This document shows positions 31,716 to 40,188 of a DNA stretch of 64,000 nucleotides, in pieces; the first letter of the stretch is position 1, and each line of letters opens with the position of its first letter. Below the pieces are notes generated by a model. That model saw nothing but the letters and a program-made list of their open reading frames with translations. It made no database searches and was not told the DNA's origin. Source of the DNA: Pseudomonas poae (GTDB taxonomy: Bacteria; Pseudomonadota; Gammaproteobacteria; Pseudomonadales; Pseudomonadaceae); the NCBI GenBank assembly GCA_004000515.1, contig CP034537.1, forward strand, positions 2,232,001 through 2,296,000, in the 5' to 3' direction. The translations under genes and the position numbers were made by a program.

Positions 31716-32408
31716 TCATGGCAGCGCCATCTTCCTGGGCAGGGCCAACTCCTCTGGCGCGTCACCTTCTCTGAATCCGATCAGGTAGAGCACATCTCCT
31801 ATAGGGAGTGCTTCTATCTGCTGATCCGATGTGCCTTTGCGTATCACTGGACAGGTCGCATAGCGCAAGGTGACGCGCTGTTCTTTGAGACGGTCAAGCA
31901 GGGTCTGCAGTTCTTCAAACACCTCCAATAGTGCTGTGCTTGAGTAGAACTCGGCACATTCGCGATAGTCCCGTAGATAATCGGTCAGTTCCGCGAGTGC
32001 CACTGCCTGATCCCTGGAGGGCTCGAATGCGGGCTCGATGTAATCGCCTATGCTCTCAGCCGCAAGCCTGGCCAGGTTCCTTCCAGATTTGATCTTCAAT
32101 GCCTTCGTAAGCACATATTTTTTGGCGAAATGCTCACGAGCGTCGCGTAGTTGCTCCTCAGTAGGGATCGCCATCGGTTTGGTGAGTGCGTCGATGTCCT
32201 GAAATTCGAAAGCGGTGGAAAGAGAGCGAAGTGTGTTGAGGCTAGTTCCCGCCCCTGCTTCAACACGCTGTATTGTCCTAGGCGTCGTACGGGCGAGTTC
32301 CGCCAAGGTCTCTTGTGACCACTGGCGCACTTCGCGCAGGTATCTGATTACTTCGCCCAGTTCACCTTTGCTCAATACACGGGTTTCAACGGTGTCAAAA
32401 CTGCTCAT
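31716..32408 (-). CDS. XRE-family transcriptional regulator
   Basis: A 230-residue regulator with an N-terminal HTH (LGEVIRYLREVRQWSQETLA, TTPRTIQRVEAGAGTSLNTL) and a helical C-terminal region of about 150 residues that I cannot assign. The Abi_C gene follows at about 160 bp on the same strand, so it may control that gene. The 250-bp divergent gap 32,409-32,659 probably holds promoters for both sides; I see no clear operator. Confidence 0.75.
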   Translation of the reverse strand: MSSFDTVETRVLSKGELGEVIRYLREVRQWSQETLAELARTTPRTIQRVEAGAGTSLNTLRSLSTAFEFQDIDALTKPMAIPTEEQLRDAREHFAKKYVLTKALKIKSGRNLARLAAESIGDYIEPAFEPSRDQAVALAELTDYLRDYRECAEFYSSTALLEVFEELQTLLDRLKEQRVTLRYATCPVIRKGTSDQQIEALPIGDVLYLIGFREGDAPEELALPRKMALP

Positions 32409-32711
32409 CTTTTGTCTCCTGCCATAGGGCTTTACAGATGACTACAGTATGGAATCAGGGAGGTCTGGACGACACGACACCTACCCGACATGCGGCTTGT
32501 TGTCAGCGCTTTTGCACTGATTAGCGCCGTCGAGCGGCATAACAGCTCAAGCTATGGCGCTTACGATCATAACCATGGTTTCGACTCCAAGATTGGCACG
32601 TTGAGACCGGTATTTAAAAGTGGCATCATCTGGCTATCAATATGGAGAGGGAATTCCACATGACGCCATTCGGACTTGCCGAGGGCCGCGCTTTTATCAG
32701 GGGGCGCGTTG

Positions 32712-33356
32712 ATGACTGAGGCGACGCTTGAGTGCCGCCATACGGGACAGCAGGTGCCCTACCAGATCCATCAGGGCCTGGCACCCATGTACGTTTTCCA
32801 GCTGAGCGAGCAGTGGGACACTGAGAAGCGCCAGATTCTGAGGCAACTGATGGCTGATGTCCCTACAGCCGCTGACGACCCCAACGTGCTTTTCGACCAA
32901 TTGCCGGCGTATGGTCTGACGGATTTCCATTGGAGCTGGCTCGATAAGGCGTTCGCCTTCCGTAGCGATGACTACCACTGGTTCTTCCTGAGTGCCCAAG
33001 GGCGGATTCAGGCGACCTGCGTCATCTACCACCCCAAGGAAAGCCGCCTGGATGGGGAGCGCATTTTCTACATCGACTACGTCGCGTCCGCCTACTGGAA
33101 CCGGGATCGACCGAACTACGTGAAGCAGTTCGGCAACGTTAGCCGGATCCTGATCGCCCATGCCTCCCACTTCGCCATCAACCAGCTGGGCTACCGTCCA
33201 GGCTTCTGTTTGCACTCGCTACCGACTGCGGAAGGCTACTACCGCTACCTCGGCATGATTGAGTACGACGCTGATGCAGATAAAGAGAACTTGCGCTACT
33301 TCGAGGCGCCTCCTGAGATAGCTGGGAAGCTGGCAGGGGAGGCGCATCATGTCTGA
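32712..33356 (+). CDS. GNAT-like acyltransferase (first gene of a four-gene group)
   Basis: About 214 residues, start ATG at 32712 (MTEATLECRHTGQQVPYQIH). The pattern fits a GNAT fold: a strand-rich centre (YHWFFLSAQGRIQATCVIYH, IFYIDYVASAYWN), a probable acyl-CoA helix (GNVSRILIAHASHFAINQLG) and GFCLHSLPTAEGYYRYLGMI near the end. A short frame from ATG at 32660, with better GGAGAGG spacing, stops exactly at this start; if the G-run at 32699-32703 has one extra base the two would fuse and give a longer N-terminus. It overlaps the next gene by 8 bp. Confidence 0.6.
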   Translation: MTEATLECRHTGQQVPYQIHQGLAPMYVFQLSEQWDTEKRQILRQLMADVPTAADDPNVLFDQLPAYGLTDFHWSWLDKAFAFRSDDYHWFFLSAQGRIQATCVIYHPKESRLDGERIFYIDYVASAYWNRDRPNYVKQFGNVSRILIAHASHFAINQLGYRPGFCLHSLPTAEGYYRYLGMIEYDADADKENLRYFEAPPEIAGKLAGEAHHV

Positions 33357-34215
33357 CTCTCCAGAAGGGCTTCCAGGCGACTTCGAGGTTTATCCGTCCT
33401 CGCGGGATGCTGCAGTTGAGTTCTCGGCGGCGCTGTCCAGCTTGAAGAAAGCGCTGAAGCCAGCGGATGCGAAGACGCATGCGCGGCCCGGTGAAGCCTA
33501 TGACGACTTCATCATTCGGCTCGCCCTCAACGCGACCAATAACAAGGGCGTGCTCTATCGCAAGAATGACTCTGCGGAAGAGACCAAGATCCAGGCGTGG
33601 TTGTCGCTGATTAACGAGAAGTCCAAGTTCGCTGTGCTGAGCCGGAGAGTTCTCGATTTTCAGGGTTTGAGCGCTCAACATCTCCGGCAGATCGCGCTCC
33701 TGAGTCTCAAGTCTGAAAACATTACCACCCTAGTCGATGTCTTGGCCGAGTCCTATGGCGTGCTCCTCGTGGTAGAGCCGGGCTTCAAGTCGATGAAAAT
33801 GGATGGATGTACCTTCAAGTTGTCGCAGGGTACGCCAGTTGTTGGAATAGCGCTTCGCTACAACCGCTACGATAATTTCTGGTTCACACTCATGCATGAA
33901 CTTGCCCATATCCATAGGCATTACGATTATCTCGATAATCCGATCCTGGACGACCTTGAAGAAGACAACGACTCTGATCGTGAGGTCGAGGCAAATATCA
34001 TTGCCAAAGATAGCTTGGTATCCCGCCAATATTGGCGCATGGCCTGGAATGTTAGGGCAGATAAACAGCAGCTGCTGGATGTTTGCGTTAAGGCTGAAGT
34101 GCATCCTTCCATCATGGCGGGGATGATTCGTCACCAGGCCAAGAACTACAAGCTTTACCCTGAATTGCATCACTCTATGGACGTTAAAAGCGCTTTCGGG
34201 TTTGCCAATGATTAA
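33349..34215 (+). CDS. ImmA/IrrE-type zinc metallopeptidase
   Basis: A 288-residue protein with the zinc motif HELAH at residues 183-187 in FWFTLMHELAHIHRHYD, the hallmark of ImmA/IrrE peptidases that cleave phage-type repressors. The N-terminal 110 residues (IIRLALNATNNKGVLYRKND) are of unknown fold; no clear HTH is seen. Strong overlaps with the upstream acyltransferase-like gene (8 bp) and the downstream beta-family gene (8 bp) show a single translation unit. No XRE repressor substrate is encoded in the group. Confidence 0.8.
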   Translation: MSDSPEGLPGDFEVYPSSRDAAVEFSAALSSLKKALKPADAKTHARPGEAYDDFIIRLALNATNNKGVLYRKNDSAEETKIQAWLSLINEKSKFAVLSRRVLDFQGLSAQHLRQIALLSLKSENITTLVDVLAESYGVLLVVEPGFKSMKMDGCTFKLSQGTPVVGIALRYNRYDNFWFTLMHELAHIHRHYDYLDNPILDDLEEDNDSDREVEANIIAKDSLVSRQYWRMAWNVRADKQQLLDVCVKAEVHPSIMAGMIRHQAKNYKLYPELHHSMDVKSAFGFAND

Positions 34216-35284
34216 ATACGTTCCTTTTTTAAAGCTTAAGCAGAATGAAATCCAGAGTGTAGGGGTTTTGGATGAAGGGATTCGCGATCAAATAGCTCCG
34301 ATGTATGACATTCCCCGAACGCAGAAAGTGATGGATGAAGCTGAGGTCATTGATCGTTTGAGGATTGCAGATAAAGAGCTAGGGAGTGCTCAGGAAAAGG
34401 ACATCAGTTACAAATTCTTTGTCGATAACTTCGATGTCGACGATAGTGTAGATCTGGGCGGTATCCCGCAATACAGGGCCATACTTGCAACGCTGTCGAA
34501 TTATCGGGTTATGCCAGTTTTGGCATTTGATCGGCATCCGGATCATAACGTCGCGGCGCTTGATTTCGTGAAGTCGCGGCCAGGGACAGATGTCGGTATC
34601 CGTCTGCAGATGATCGACATTGAAAGTTATAACCTCACAAAGAGTAATCTTCAGGCACTTTGGGCAGACTTGGCTGTGGCCAAGCCGCAAACAGTAATCC
34701 TTCTGATTGATCTACGCATCATCGGAGATCCAGCAGACTCCAAGAGAAAAGTGGAAAGGTTTGTGGCTAGCTTTCAAGGTGACTTTGCTGGTGCCAAAGT
34801 GGTTGTCTCTGGGTCGGTAGTGCCTGCGTCTATCGCAGGGCTCCTCCCGACAAACTCCACGGCTCATATTCCTCGGGAGGAGTACAAGCTGTGGCGGGCC
34901 CTGAGTTCAACCCCAGACTTCAAGGAGGTGTTGTTTGGAGATTACGGCGTTGTCAGCCCGGAGTATTCTGACTTTGAGATGGAGCCCGAGTATATTAGTA
35001 GCCGGGCGGCGCCTAAGGTTTTTTACACTTACAGCGATAGCTTTTTCATTGCACGTGGGCGACGGTTCAAAACTCACAAGTTTAGACAGTATTTCGATAT
35101 TTCTGACGTAATTGTGAATGAGCTGTTCTTTAGGCTACGTACACCGCATTACTCATATGGAGAGCAGTACATTCATGAGCGGAGCTATAAGGCTCCGGCA
35201 AGGTCGAAGAAGACAGGCAACCCAGGAACGTGGATTAAAAGCCCAACTGCCGCTCACATCACTTTCGTAGTTAACAACATTTGA
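34208..35284 (+). CDS. Beta-family protein (sce7725-like)
   Basis: A 358-residue protein starting at ATG 34208 (MIKYVPFLKLKQNEIQSVGV), typical of the 'beta protein' family, with a TIM-barrel-like run of strands (VMPVLAFDRHPDH, DVGIRLQMIDIESYN, TVILLIDLRIIG, AKVVVSGSVVPASIAGLLP). Members are often next to sce7726-type genes, as here. The activity is unproven. Its 3' end overlaps the opposite-strand sce7726-like gene by 132 bp. Confidence 0.7.
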   Translation: MIKYVPFLKLKQNEIQSVGVLDEGIRDQIAPMYDIPRTQKVMDEAEVIDRLRIADKELGSAQEKDISYKFFVDNFDVDDSVDLGGIPQYRAILATLSNYRVMPVLAFDRHPDHNVAALDFVKSRPGTDVGIRLQMIDIESYNLTKSNLQALWADLAVAKPQTVILLIDLRIIGDPADSKRKVERFVASFQGDFAGAKVVVSGSVVPASIAGLLPTNSTAHIPREEYKLWRALSSTPDFKEVLFGDYGVVSPEYSDFEMEPEYISSRAAPKVFYTYSDSFFIARGRRFKTHKFRQYFDISDVIVNELFFRLRTPHYSYGEQYIHERSYKAPARSKKTGNPGTWIKSPTAAHITFVVNNI

Positions 35285-35830
35285 GCGCCTTTCGATGAGG
35301 GCGCCTTGGATTCCTGCTAGGGCGTCGTCCCGGCTCAACTGATAGCTGATTTGCTCAGCGATAGCGTCACGGTTGAAGGATTTTTTGAAGACCACTTCAG
35401 GGTGTGCGGTCGCAATGGCCGTCAGCTCTGCCTTCCAAAGCATTAGAAGGGCATCTCTCTTGGAGAACATTGGGTTGGTGCCGGCCTTGCGGACGTAACG
35501 CAACATTGTCCTTTCTTTGCTAGGTGTGGCGAGAATGATGCCCCAATAGGCAGGGATCTTTTCCATTGCCCAGCGCACATGGTTTTCTGTTGTTACCAAA
35601 GTCAGTTTGGGGAACGACCTTGAATAGAACTCTGACTGCGACAGAATCCGGCGAACATTATCGGTCTCGCCTTTGATTTCATAGCAGTGCATCTCCCGAT
35701 AGCAGGCAACTACGTCGGCAATGGCATTACCATTATCGATGGTGAGCTCTTCGAGCACGCGAGCAGGTTTAGGCGACCGCTTCATCAAGTGGTCAACTAA
35801 AGCGGTTCGGATTTCTTTATCTCTGAGCAC
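35153..35830 (-). CDS. sce7726-family PD-(D/E)XK nuclease-like protein
   Basis: A 225-residue protein from GTG at 35830, preceded by GGAG. The nuclease core is visible: Asp39 in NAIADVVACYR, Glu51-x-Lys53 in CYEIKGETDNV, then RILSQSEFYSRSFPKLTLVT, the arrangement of restriction-endonuclease folds. The C-terminal 45 residues, which lie in the overlap with the beta-family gene, look unlike a domain and may be an antisense extension. Convergent to the beta gene, so expressed separately from the acyltransferase-ImmA-beta operon. Confidence 0.75.
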   Translation of the reverse strand: MLRDKEIRTALVDHLMKRSPKPARVLEELTIDNGNAIADVVACYREMHCYEIKGETDNVRRILSQSEFYSRSFPKLTLVTTENHVRWAMEKIPAYWGIILATPSKERTMLRYVRKAGTNPMFSKRDALLMLWKAELTAIATAHPEVVFKKSFNRDAIAEQISYQLSRDDALAGIQGALIERRSNVVNYESDVSGSWAFNPRSWVACLLRPCRSLIAPLMNVLLSI

Positions 35831-36022
35831 TCAGAGCTCCAGGCGGGCACAAACGCAAGATCTTAGCCTATGAGGCCACCTGTTGGGGAGTCCGCTCGCC
35901 TCTTCCTGAACGCGTCCCGACCGATAGCGCTTTGGTGGTATGGAAGGTTGATTCGGGCTTGGAGGGTTGGGGGTGATAGCCTAGTGGAGTCTCGTCGCTA
36001 CCATCCACACTTGGAGCCCCGC

Positions 36023-36565
36023 ATGATCACCCTCGACCGCTTTGTTGCTTGGCTGTTTCCCGACCGCCGTCCCGACTGCGAGCAGAAGCGTGAGCGCGAA
36101 TTCATACAGGCAGCGAACGGCTTAAAGACCCTCAGGGTGACACCAGAGGGGGGAATGTTTATCGACCCTGAAGAGCTCCGTGAGCAAATTGTCGCAGCAC
36201 GTGAGCAGTTGAAGCACCTTGTCCACGCCCCAGGGACGCGTAGTGGGCCGTACCAAGCCGTTGCGGTAGTCGAGGTGGCTCAGGAGGCTGATCCGTCTGT
36301 TGAGGGGCCGCATGACTGTATTGAGGTGGTGGCCTGGCGTCGGCTTCTGAATGGCGGTGCCGTGCGCTACGTATGCCTTCAGTCCACGCATACCGGGAGG
36401 TACTCTGTCGCGACGGCTAGTCTCTTCTCTGGAACCTCGGAAAGTCTACCGACCTGCGTCGACGGCAATACCCACAGGCAAGTCGCTAACGCCCTTCAGG
36501 GTGGTGAACGCCACTGGTACGCGACTGTGAATAAGGCCATGGATACTTGGGATGCAGAGCTCTGA
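36023..36565 (+). CDS. Hypothetical protein
   Basis: About 180 residues from ATG 36023 (MITLDRFVAWLFPDRRPDCE). No signal, no membrane helix. Residues 50-65 are a charged helix (DPEELREQIVAAREQLKHL) and the C-terminal half is strand-rich (CIEVVAWRRLLNGGAVRYVC). Not recognised. It stands alone between two minus-strand genes. Confidence 0.55.
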   Translation: MITLDRFVAWLFPDRRPDCEQKREREFIQAANGLKTLRVTPEGGMFIDPEELREQIVAAREQLKHLVHAPGTRSGPYQAVAVVEVAQEADPSVEGPHDCIEVVAWRRLLNGGAVRYVCLQSTHTGRYSVATASLFSGTSESLPTCVDGNTHRQVANALQGGERHWYATVNKAMDTWDAEL

Positions 36566-36690
36566 AGGTAGTGCAGGTTTTACTGGCGCCAAATGATGCT
36601 CATCGCTCCTGGTCTACAAATTTACAGCCCGGCGCAGATAAGTTACAGGGGCTCATTTGAGGCCGAAATTGCACACGCCTGCTTTAGCCT

Positions 36691-37305
36691 TTAATCACGA
36701 GGCTCAATTGGCTGGCTTGCTCTGCGCGCCAACGATTTACTTCTCATCTGTAAATATTCGCTTTCCTTTTGCGTCCTTTCTCTTTTACTTCGCTTTTTAA
36801 TATCATTATAAAGACTATCTCGATGCTTATTGAATTGCATCCGCTCCCGCAGCATTTCCGACGTCGATGAAGAAGGCCAGGCCAAAAGTTCTCCTTCATT
36901 AAATAATAGCCCATTGCTTATCACATCCAGCGGCCACAGATTTTCGACATAATGATCAATCGTACGACACACGTGTGCATGCCTAAAGGCCTTGTATCCG
37001 AGGCAGTTGGCTACAAGATCATAAGCAAAGCTAAGTTTCATCGGGCTACCATCAGCCCTAACTAACTTAAGGAGCTTTTTGGCTCGGTATTTGATTTGTG
37101 CAATACTCATTCCTTTAGCAGTACCAAGACAAACCAGTACATCAGCTACTCTATCCTCTCTCAGAACGTAATCATCCGTAGGTGCCCAGCTTGAAATATT
37201 ATTTGCATTCAAGAACGCTTGGAGATGATCTCCCAGATGTACAATTGCAGCTTTTGCAGTAAGGGGCTTTTCGGCTTGCTGCGCAGGGTACACTGTGTAG
37301 TTCAT
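36691..37305 (-). CDS. Hypothetical low-GC protein
   Basis: About 204 residues from ATG 37305 (MNYTVYPAQQAEKPLTAKAA). The DNA is clearly more AT-rich than its surroundings, a sign of separate acquisition. The product is basic and helical, with FAYDLVANCLGYKAFRHAHV in the middle, resembling the small helical 'kinked' domains of some plasmid proteins, and a Lys/Arg-rich C-terminus (DIKKRSKRERTQKESEYLQM). No family recognised. Confidence 0.55.
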   Translation of the reverse strand: MNYTVYPAQQAEKPLTAKAAIVHLGDHLQAFLNANNISSWAPTDDYVLREDRVADVLVCLGTAKGMSIAQIKYRAKKLLKLVRADGSPMKLSFAYDLVANCLGYKAFRHAHVCRTIDHYVENLWPLDVISNGLLFNEGELLAWPSSSTSEMLRERMQFNKHRDSLYNDIKKRSKRERTQKESEYLQMRSKSLARRASQPIEPRD

Positions 37306-37568
37306 TCTCACAAAAGCTCGTCGGTCGATTATTCTCAATCATGCTAATCAAAAATCTCCGACTTGCAAGCCCCAAAAAGAACGAGCTGTCAATACATGGT
37401 TAATGTTTTATTGATATATTGACGCTGCTCTTTCAGGTGCGGGGTATTCTTCTATCGCAATCGTTGGCTAAGGCACAGGATTCTTCGGGATGTTACCGTC
37501 TTGCCCAAGGTGACGTCCCTCGCAAGCTGATTGTTATTGCAAACAGAGTTAGCCACCTATTCGATGGC

Positions 37569-38033
37569 TTAAGTTTGAAAGAAAGCGTGGCAGGCGTTCA
37601 TCAAAGCGATTGCGTCGTCGAGAGCGCGATGGTGCGTGGTGGTTGGTAGTAGGCAGTAGATCTTACTGGCAGCTTCCCGTCCCACAAACACCTCCAGAGG
37701 CTTCAACTCGAAGGTGGGCATCAGGTCTGCTGCTTCGTAGAGTACATCGAGCCAGAAACCGTCCTGAGGCGAGTCGCTACATAGCACTTGTCCTGAGAAC
37801 AACTGATTCATATGCCTCGCCACAACGTCGGCGGGATCACCTTGCTGATGCAACTGATCCTGACAGATGCCGTGCATGTCTTGGGCATCAAACGACCAGT
37901 GCGTCCAGTAGCGGGCTGGCTTGATCAGCGAGCTGTAGGAGGCCTCACTCGATACGACAGCGACTTCGATAGGATAGCTATCAGGAGCTATCCCTGAGGC
38001 CTCGAAATCGATAAAGAATGAGGGCTGTTCCAT
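37569..38033 (-). CDS. DnaQ-like (DEDDh) 3'-5' exonuclease
   Basis: A 154-residue single-domain exonuclease. DEDDh residues: Asp9/Glu11 in FFIDFEASG, an internal Asp region (SDSPQDGFWLDVLYEA), and His-x4-Asp in HHRALDDAIAL. The size and lack of extra domains resemble small accessory exonucleases rather than the polymerase epsilon subunit. ATG at 38033 follows AGGAG. A second exonuclease of similar layout lies at 54,416. Confidence 0.8.
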   Translation of the reverse strand: MEQPSFFIDFEASGIAPDSYPIEVAVVSSEASYSSLIKPARYWTHWSFDAQDMHGICQDQLHQQGDPADVVARHMNQLFSGQVLCSDSPQDGFWLDVLYEAADLMPTFELKPLEVFVGREAASKIYCLLPTTTHHRALDDAIALMNACHAFFQT

Positions 38034-38084
38034 CCTGCTGCTCCTGTTAGAAGATTGCGATTCCGCTACGCCGAACCAGTCGCT

Positions 38085-38486
38085 TTAGCCGCTGGCTGCC
38101 TGCGCTACTCGGTGATTGTGCAGGTGCTGCATCTCACGCTCCCACTCAACCAGAAATTTCTGCCAGTCGTGCGCATATGGGCCTTCGGGGAGTCGCGTTG
38201 ATCCAACGCTGGCCTGCAGAAAGCGCTCTCTCCAGGGCTGCGGGATTTCTTGCTCCAAGACTATATCGATGCCGGAGTGATGGCGTTTCACCAGGGCAGA
38301 ATGACGAACCTTGTTGAGCTCGAGTGGCTCATGGATGAAGGCTGTGCTGCTTCGCTCCTGGTTGTCGAGATCGTCAAGGATGGCTAAGACACCAAGTGCC
38401 ATTGAATCACCAGGATGGAGGCTGGCATGTGCCCAGAGAGCCCTTCGTCTTGCTCTCTCAAGCTCGCTGAGCTCCTTACTGGCCAT
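38085..38486 (-). CDS. Hypothetical protein
   Basis: A 133-residue soluble helical protein (MASKELSELERARRRALWAH) with no recognised domain. It lies 51 bp upstream of the exonuclease gene on the same strand, so the two may be cotranscribed. The structured element at 38,531-38,630 lies just upstream of its start, in the opposite orientation. Confidence 0.55.
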   Translation of the reverse strand: MASKELSELERARRRALWAHASLHPGDSMALGVLAILDDLDNQERSSTAFIHEPLELNKVRHSALVKRHHSGIDIVLEQEIPQPWRERFLQASVGSTRLPEGPYAHDWQKFLVEWEREMQHLHNHRVAQAASG

Positions 38487-38530
38487 TGCAGGCTCCTCTG
38501 AGGTGTTTCAAAGCTGAGTAGCGACAATGG

Positions 38531-38630
38531 CGTGCCGCCTAACGGCGGATGGCTGGCGTGAACCGAGCCACAGCAAGCCGTGTCTCGGCCCTCCGGGCGC
38601 TCATCCTGCACGCCTGCGCGCTCCGCTTGC
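38531..38630 (+). repeat. Structured non-coding element, copy A
   Basis: A GC-rich non-coding stretch: hairpin CCGCC-taa-CGGCGG, then GGCTGGCGTGAACC, hairpin GCCC-tcc-GGGC, CATCCT and CGCGCTCCGCTTGC. The same order of blocks recurs at 63,444-63,560 on the minus strand with compensating stem changes. It may be a structured RNA or a DNA site of the island; I cannot assign it. Confidence 0.55.
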
Positions 38631-38740
38631 TAGATGCTCGCATGGTATGGAGGCCTCACGCTGCGAATCTGGGATTCCTGCTGCGCTTTCTAGCGAGTGG
38701 GGCACGATGTTGCACGTACCCCAGCGTACCGCCAAGTTGG

Positions 38741-39292
38741 CTACTTATGAAATTTACTGAAGCGACTCGAAAGTGTCGCAGGCTCGATGCTTTCCCAACC
38801 CTCTGGATTCGCCGTTGCACTGAGCATCACCTGAGCGCGCCAAAGAAAAAACAGCGCAGCCAAGCTGCCTTCAACTGTCGCGAGGACGGTAGCGTTAGAG
38901 AACACGTCTGGATCAGGCCCAAACAGAAGTCCCAGAGCAAATAAAGTCGGAACCCAACCAACTACGAACATCAGGCAAAACGCGATGACTGCAAATCCTG
39001 CAAGAGCGACAGGTACTTTGAACCGCTGACTGGTATCAAATATTTTCTCACCGCGCTGGGTCAGGCCGTAAAGCACTCCATGATTTTTTCTCTTTTTCTT
39101 ACTCCGGTTGAAAATTCCATAGAGGGTCGCAGGTTCACCTGCTTCTAGCTCTTCGTAGAGCTTGTTGGAGACCTGGAGATTCGGAATCACCGCGCCATCA
39201 ATGCTGACCAGGATTTTGTGACCACCATTTATGAGGTTTACCGACCTTACATAGTCGACCTTTCCGGCGAATTTCACACAATCAAACTTCAT
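38741..39292 (-). CDS. Hypothetical membrane protein
   Basis: A 183-residue protein with a soluble N-terminal half (VDYVRSVNLINGGHKILVSI, small strand-rich domain) and two membrane helices (VALAGFAVIAFCLMFVVGWV, then TVEGSLAALFFLWRAQVMLS). Function unknown. It is divergent from the HTH regulator gene at 39,573. Confidence 0.6.
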   Translation of the reverse strand: MKFDCVKFAGKVDYVRSVNLINGGHKILVSIDGAVIPNLQVSNKLYEELEAGEPATLYGIFNRSKKKRKNHGVLYGLTQRGEKIFDTSQRFKVPVALAGFAVIAFCLMFVVGWVPTLFALGLLFGPDPDVFSNATVLATVEGSLAALFFLWRAQVMLSATANPEGWESIEPATLSSRFSKFHK

Positions 39293-39517
39293 TACTAACT
39301 ATCCCTGCCATCGCGAAAAAAAGATCCCGTTGATGCCAAGAAGCCGCTTGATAACGACTGCGGGCTGGCTTACGCGGTTCATGAACATCGGCTCAATGGC
39401 GCATCTTATGAGCGTGGTGGTCGCCAAGACTCCTCTGCTATGCCAGTCCTCACATCACGCCACCGTGAATAAACGGCTGCCTGGCAAACGACATGTCACG
39501 ATAATATCATTATGATC

Positions 39518-39561
39518 TGTTTATCGGAATACGCCAGCCGTGGCTCTATCCTCAGTTTTGG
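39518..39561 (+). promoter_or_regulatory. Shared upstream element of the HTH paralogues, copy 1
   Basis: TGTTTATCGGAA, 11 variable bases, then a 21-bp block (39541-39561) that starts TGGCT and ends TTTTGG. The same two blocks with the same 11-bp spacing lie upstream of the paralogous regulator at 47,319. Only 11 bp separate it from the start codon, so it is probably the promoter/operator. Confidence 0.7.
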
Positions 39562-39572
39562 GGGTATGGTTC

Positions 39573-40040
39573 GTGCAACTGAAAGAGGCCCTAGCGGCGG
39601 CGTTGCGTGGAGCGCGTGCTCATCAAGGCTTGAGCTACGACGAACTAGCAGGGGCAACCCACAGGACTTACGTTGGAATGCTTGAGCAAGCACGAGCAAA
39701 TCCGACGCTGGAGAAGCTCGACGAAATCGCTGAATACCTCGGTCTCGATCTACTGACGATGGTTGCCTTGGCCATTGCAGCCCAGGGCGATGAGCTTCCG
39801 TCGGAGGTTTTGCAGCGTACCGCCCTAAAAGTCAGGGAATTCGAAGAGACCGGAGGGTGGGCGTTGGTAGAGGAACAATTCAGCGAGGGTAAGCTTGTCA
39901 AGCGCTCTCAAGGAAAGCCTAGGCGGCCCTTGAATGCGGAAAGCGTCAAAGCCCTGAAGGCGCAAGGCCTGGACAGGAAAACAATCGCGGAAAAGCTTGG
40001 GCTTGCTAGGAGCACAGTCCAAAAATATTGGAACTCATGA
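39573..40040 (+). CDS. Double-HTH regulator, paralogue 1
   Basis: A 155-residue regulator with an N-terminal XRE-like domain (LSYDELAGATHRTYVGMLEQ) and a second C-terminal HTH of resolvase type (LDRKTIAEKLGLARSTVQKY). GTG at 39573 is chosen because its product (QLKEALAAALRGAR) then aligns with the paralogue's MHLKIALAGTLRALR at 47,319. Shared middle segment: FEETGGWALVEEQFSEGKLV against FEANGGMELLAEQFADGALI. It likely regulates itself through the common upstream element. Confidence 0.75.
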   Translation: MQLKEALAAALRGARAHQGLSYDELAGATHRTYVGMLEQARANPTLEKLDEIAEYLGLDLLTMVALAIAAQGDELPSEVLQRTALKVREFEETGGWALVEEQFSEGKLVKRSQGKPRRPLNAESVKALKAQGLDRKTIAEKLGLARSTVQKYWNS

Positions 40041-40188
40041 AACCAGCCTGGCAGGGTTCAGCAACGATAACGTCACTCAGGCGCCGAAGTTTTTCTTCTG
40101 AGCTCCTGTGGCTTGGTTTGGTTGCTCCTGCTCTGGGCAGCTGACAGTATGATTGAGCCAGTGCACTCTGGGTCAGAAGGAAGGTTGC

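Noticed and set aside
35870..36022. Upstream extension of the hypothetical gene at 36,023
   Set aside because: The extra 51 codons have no ribosome site and a poor protein-like pattern; ATG 36023 fits better.
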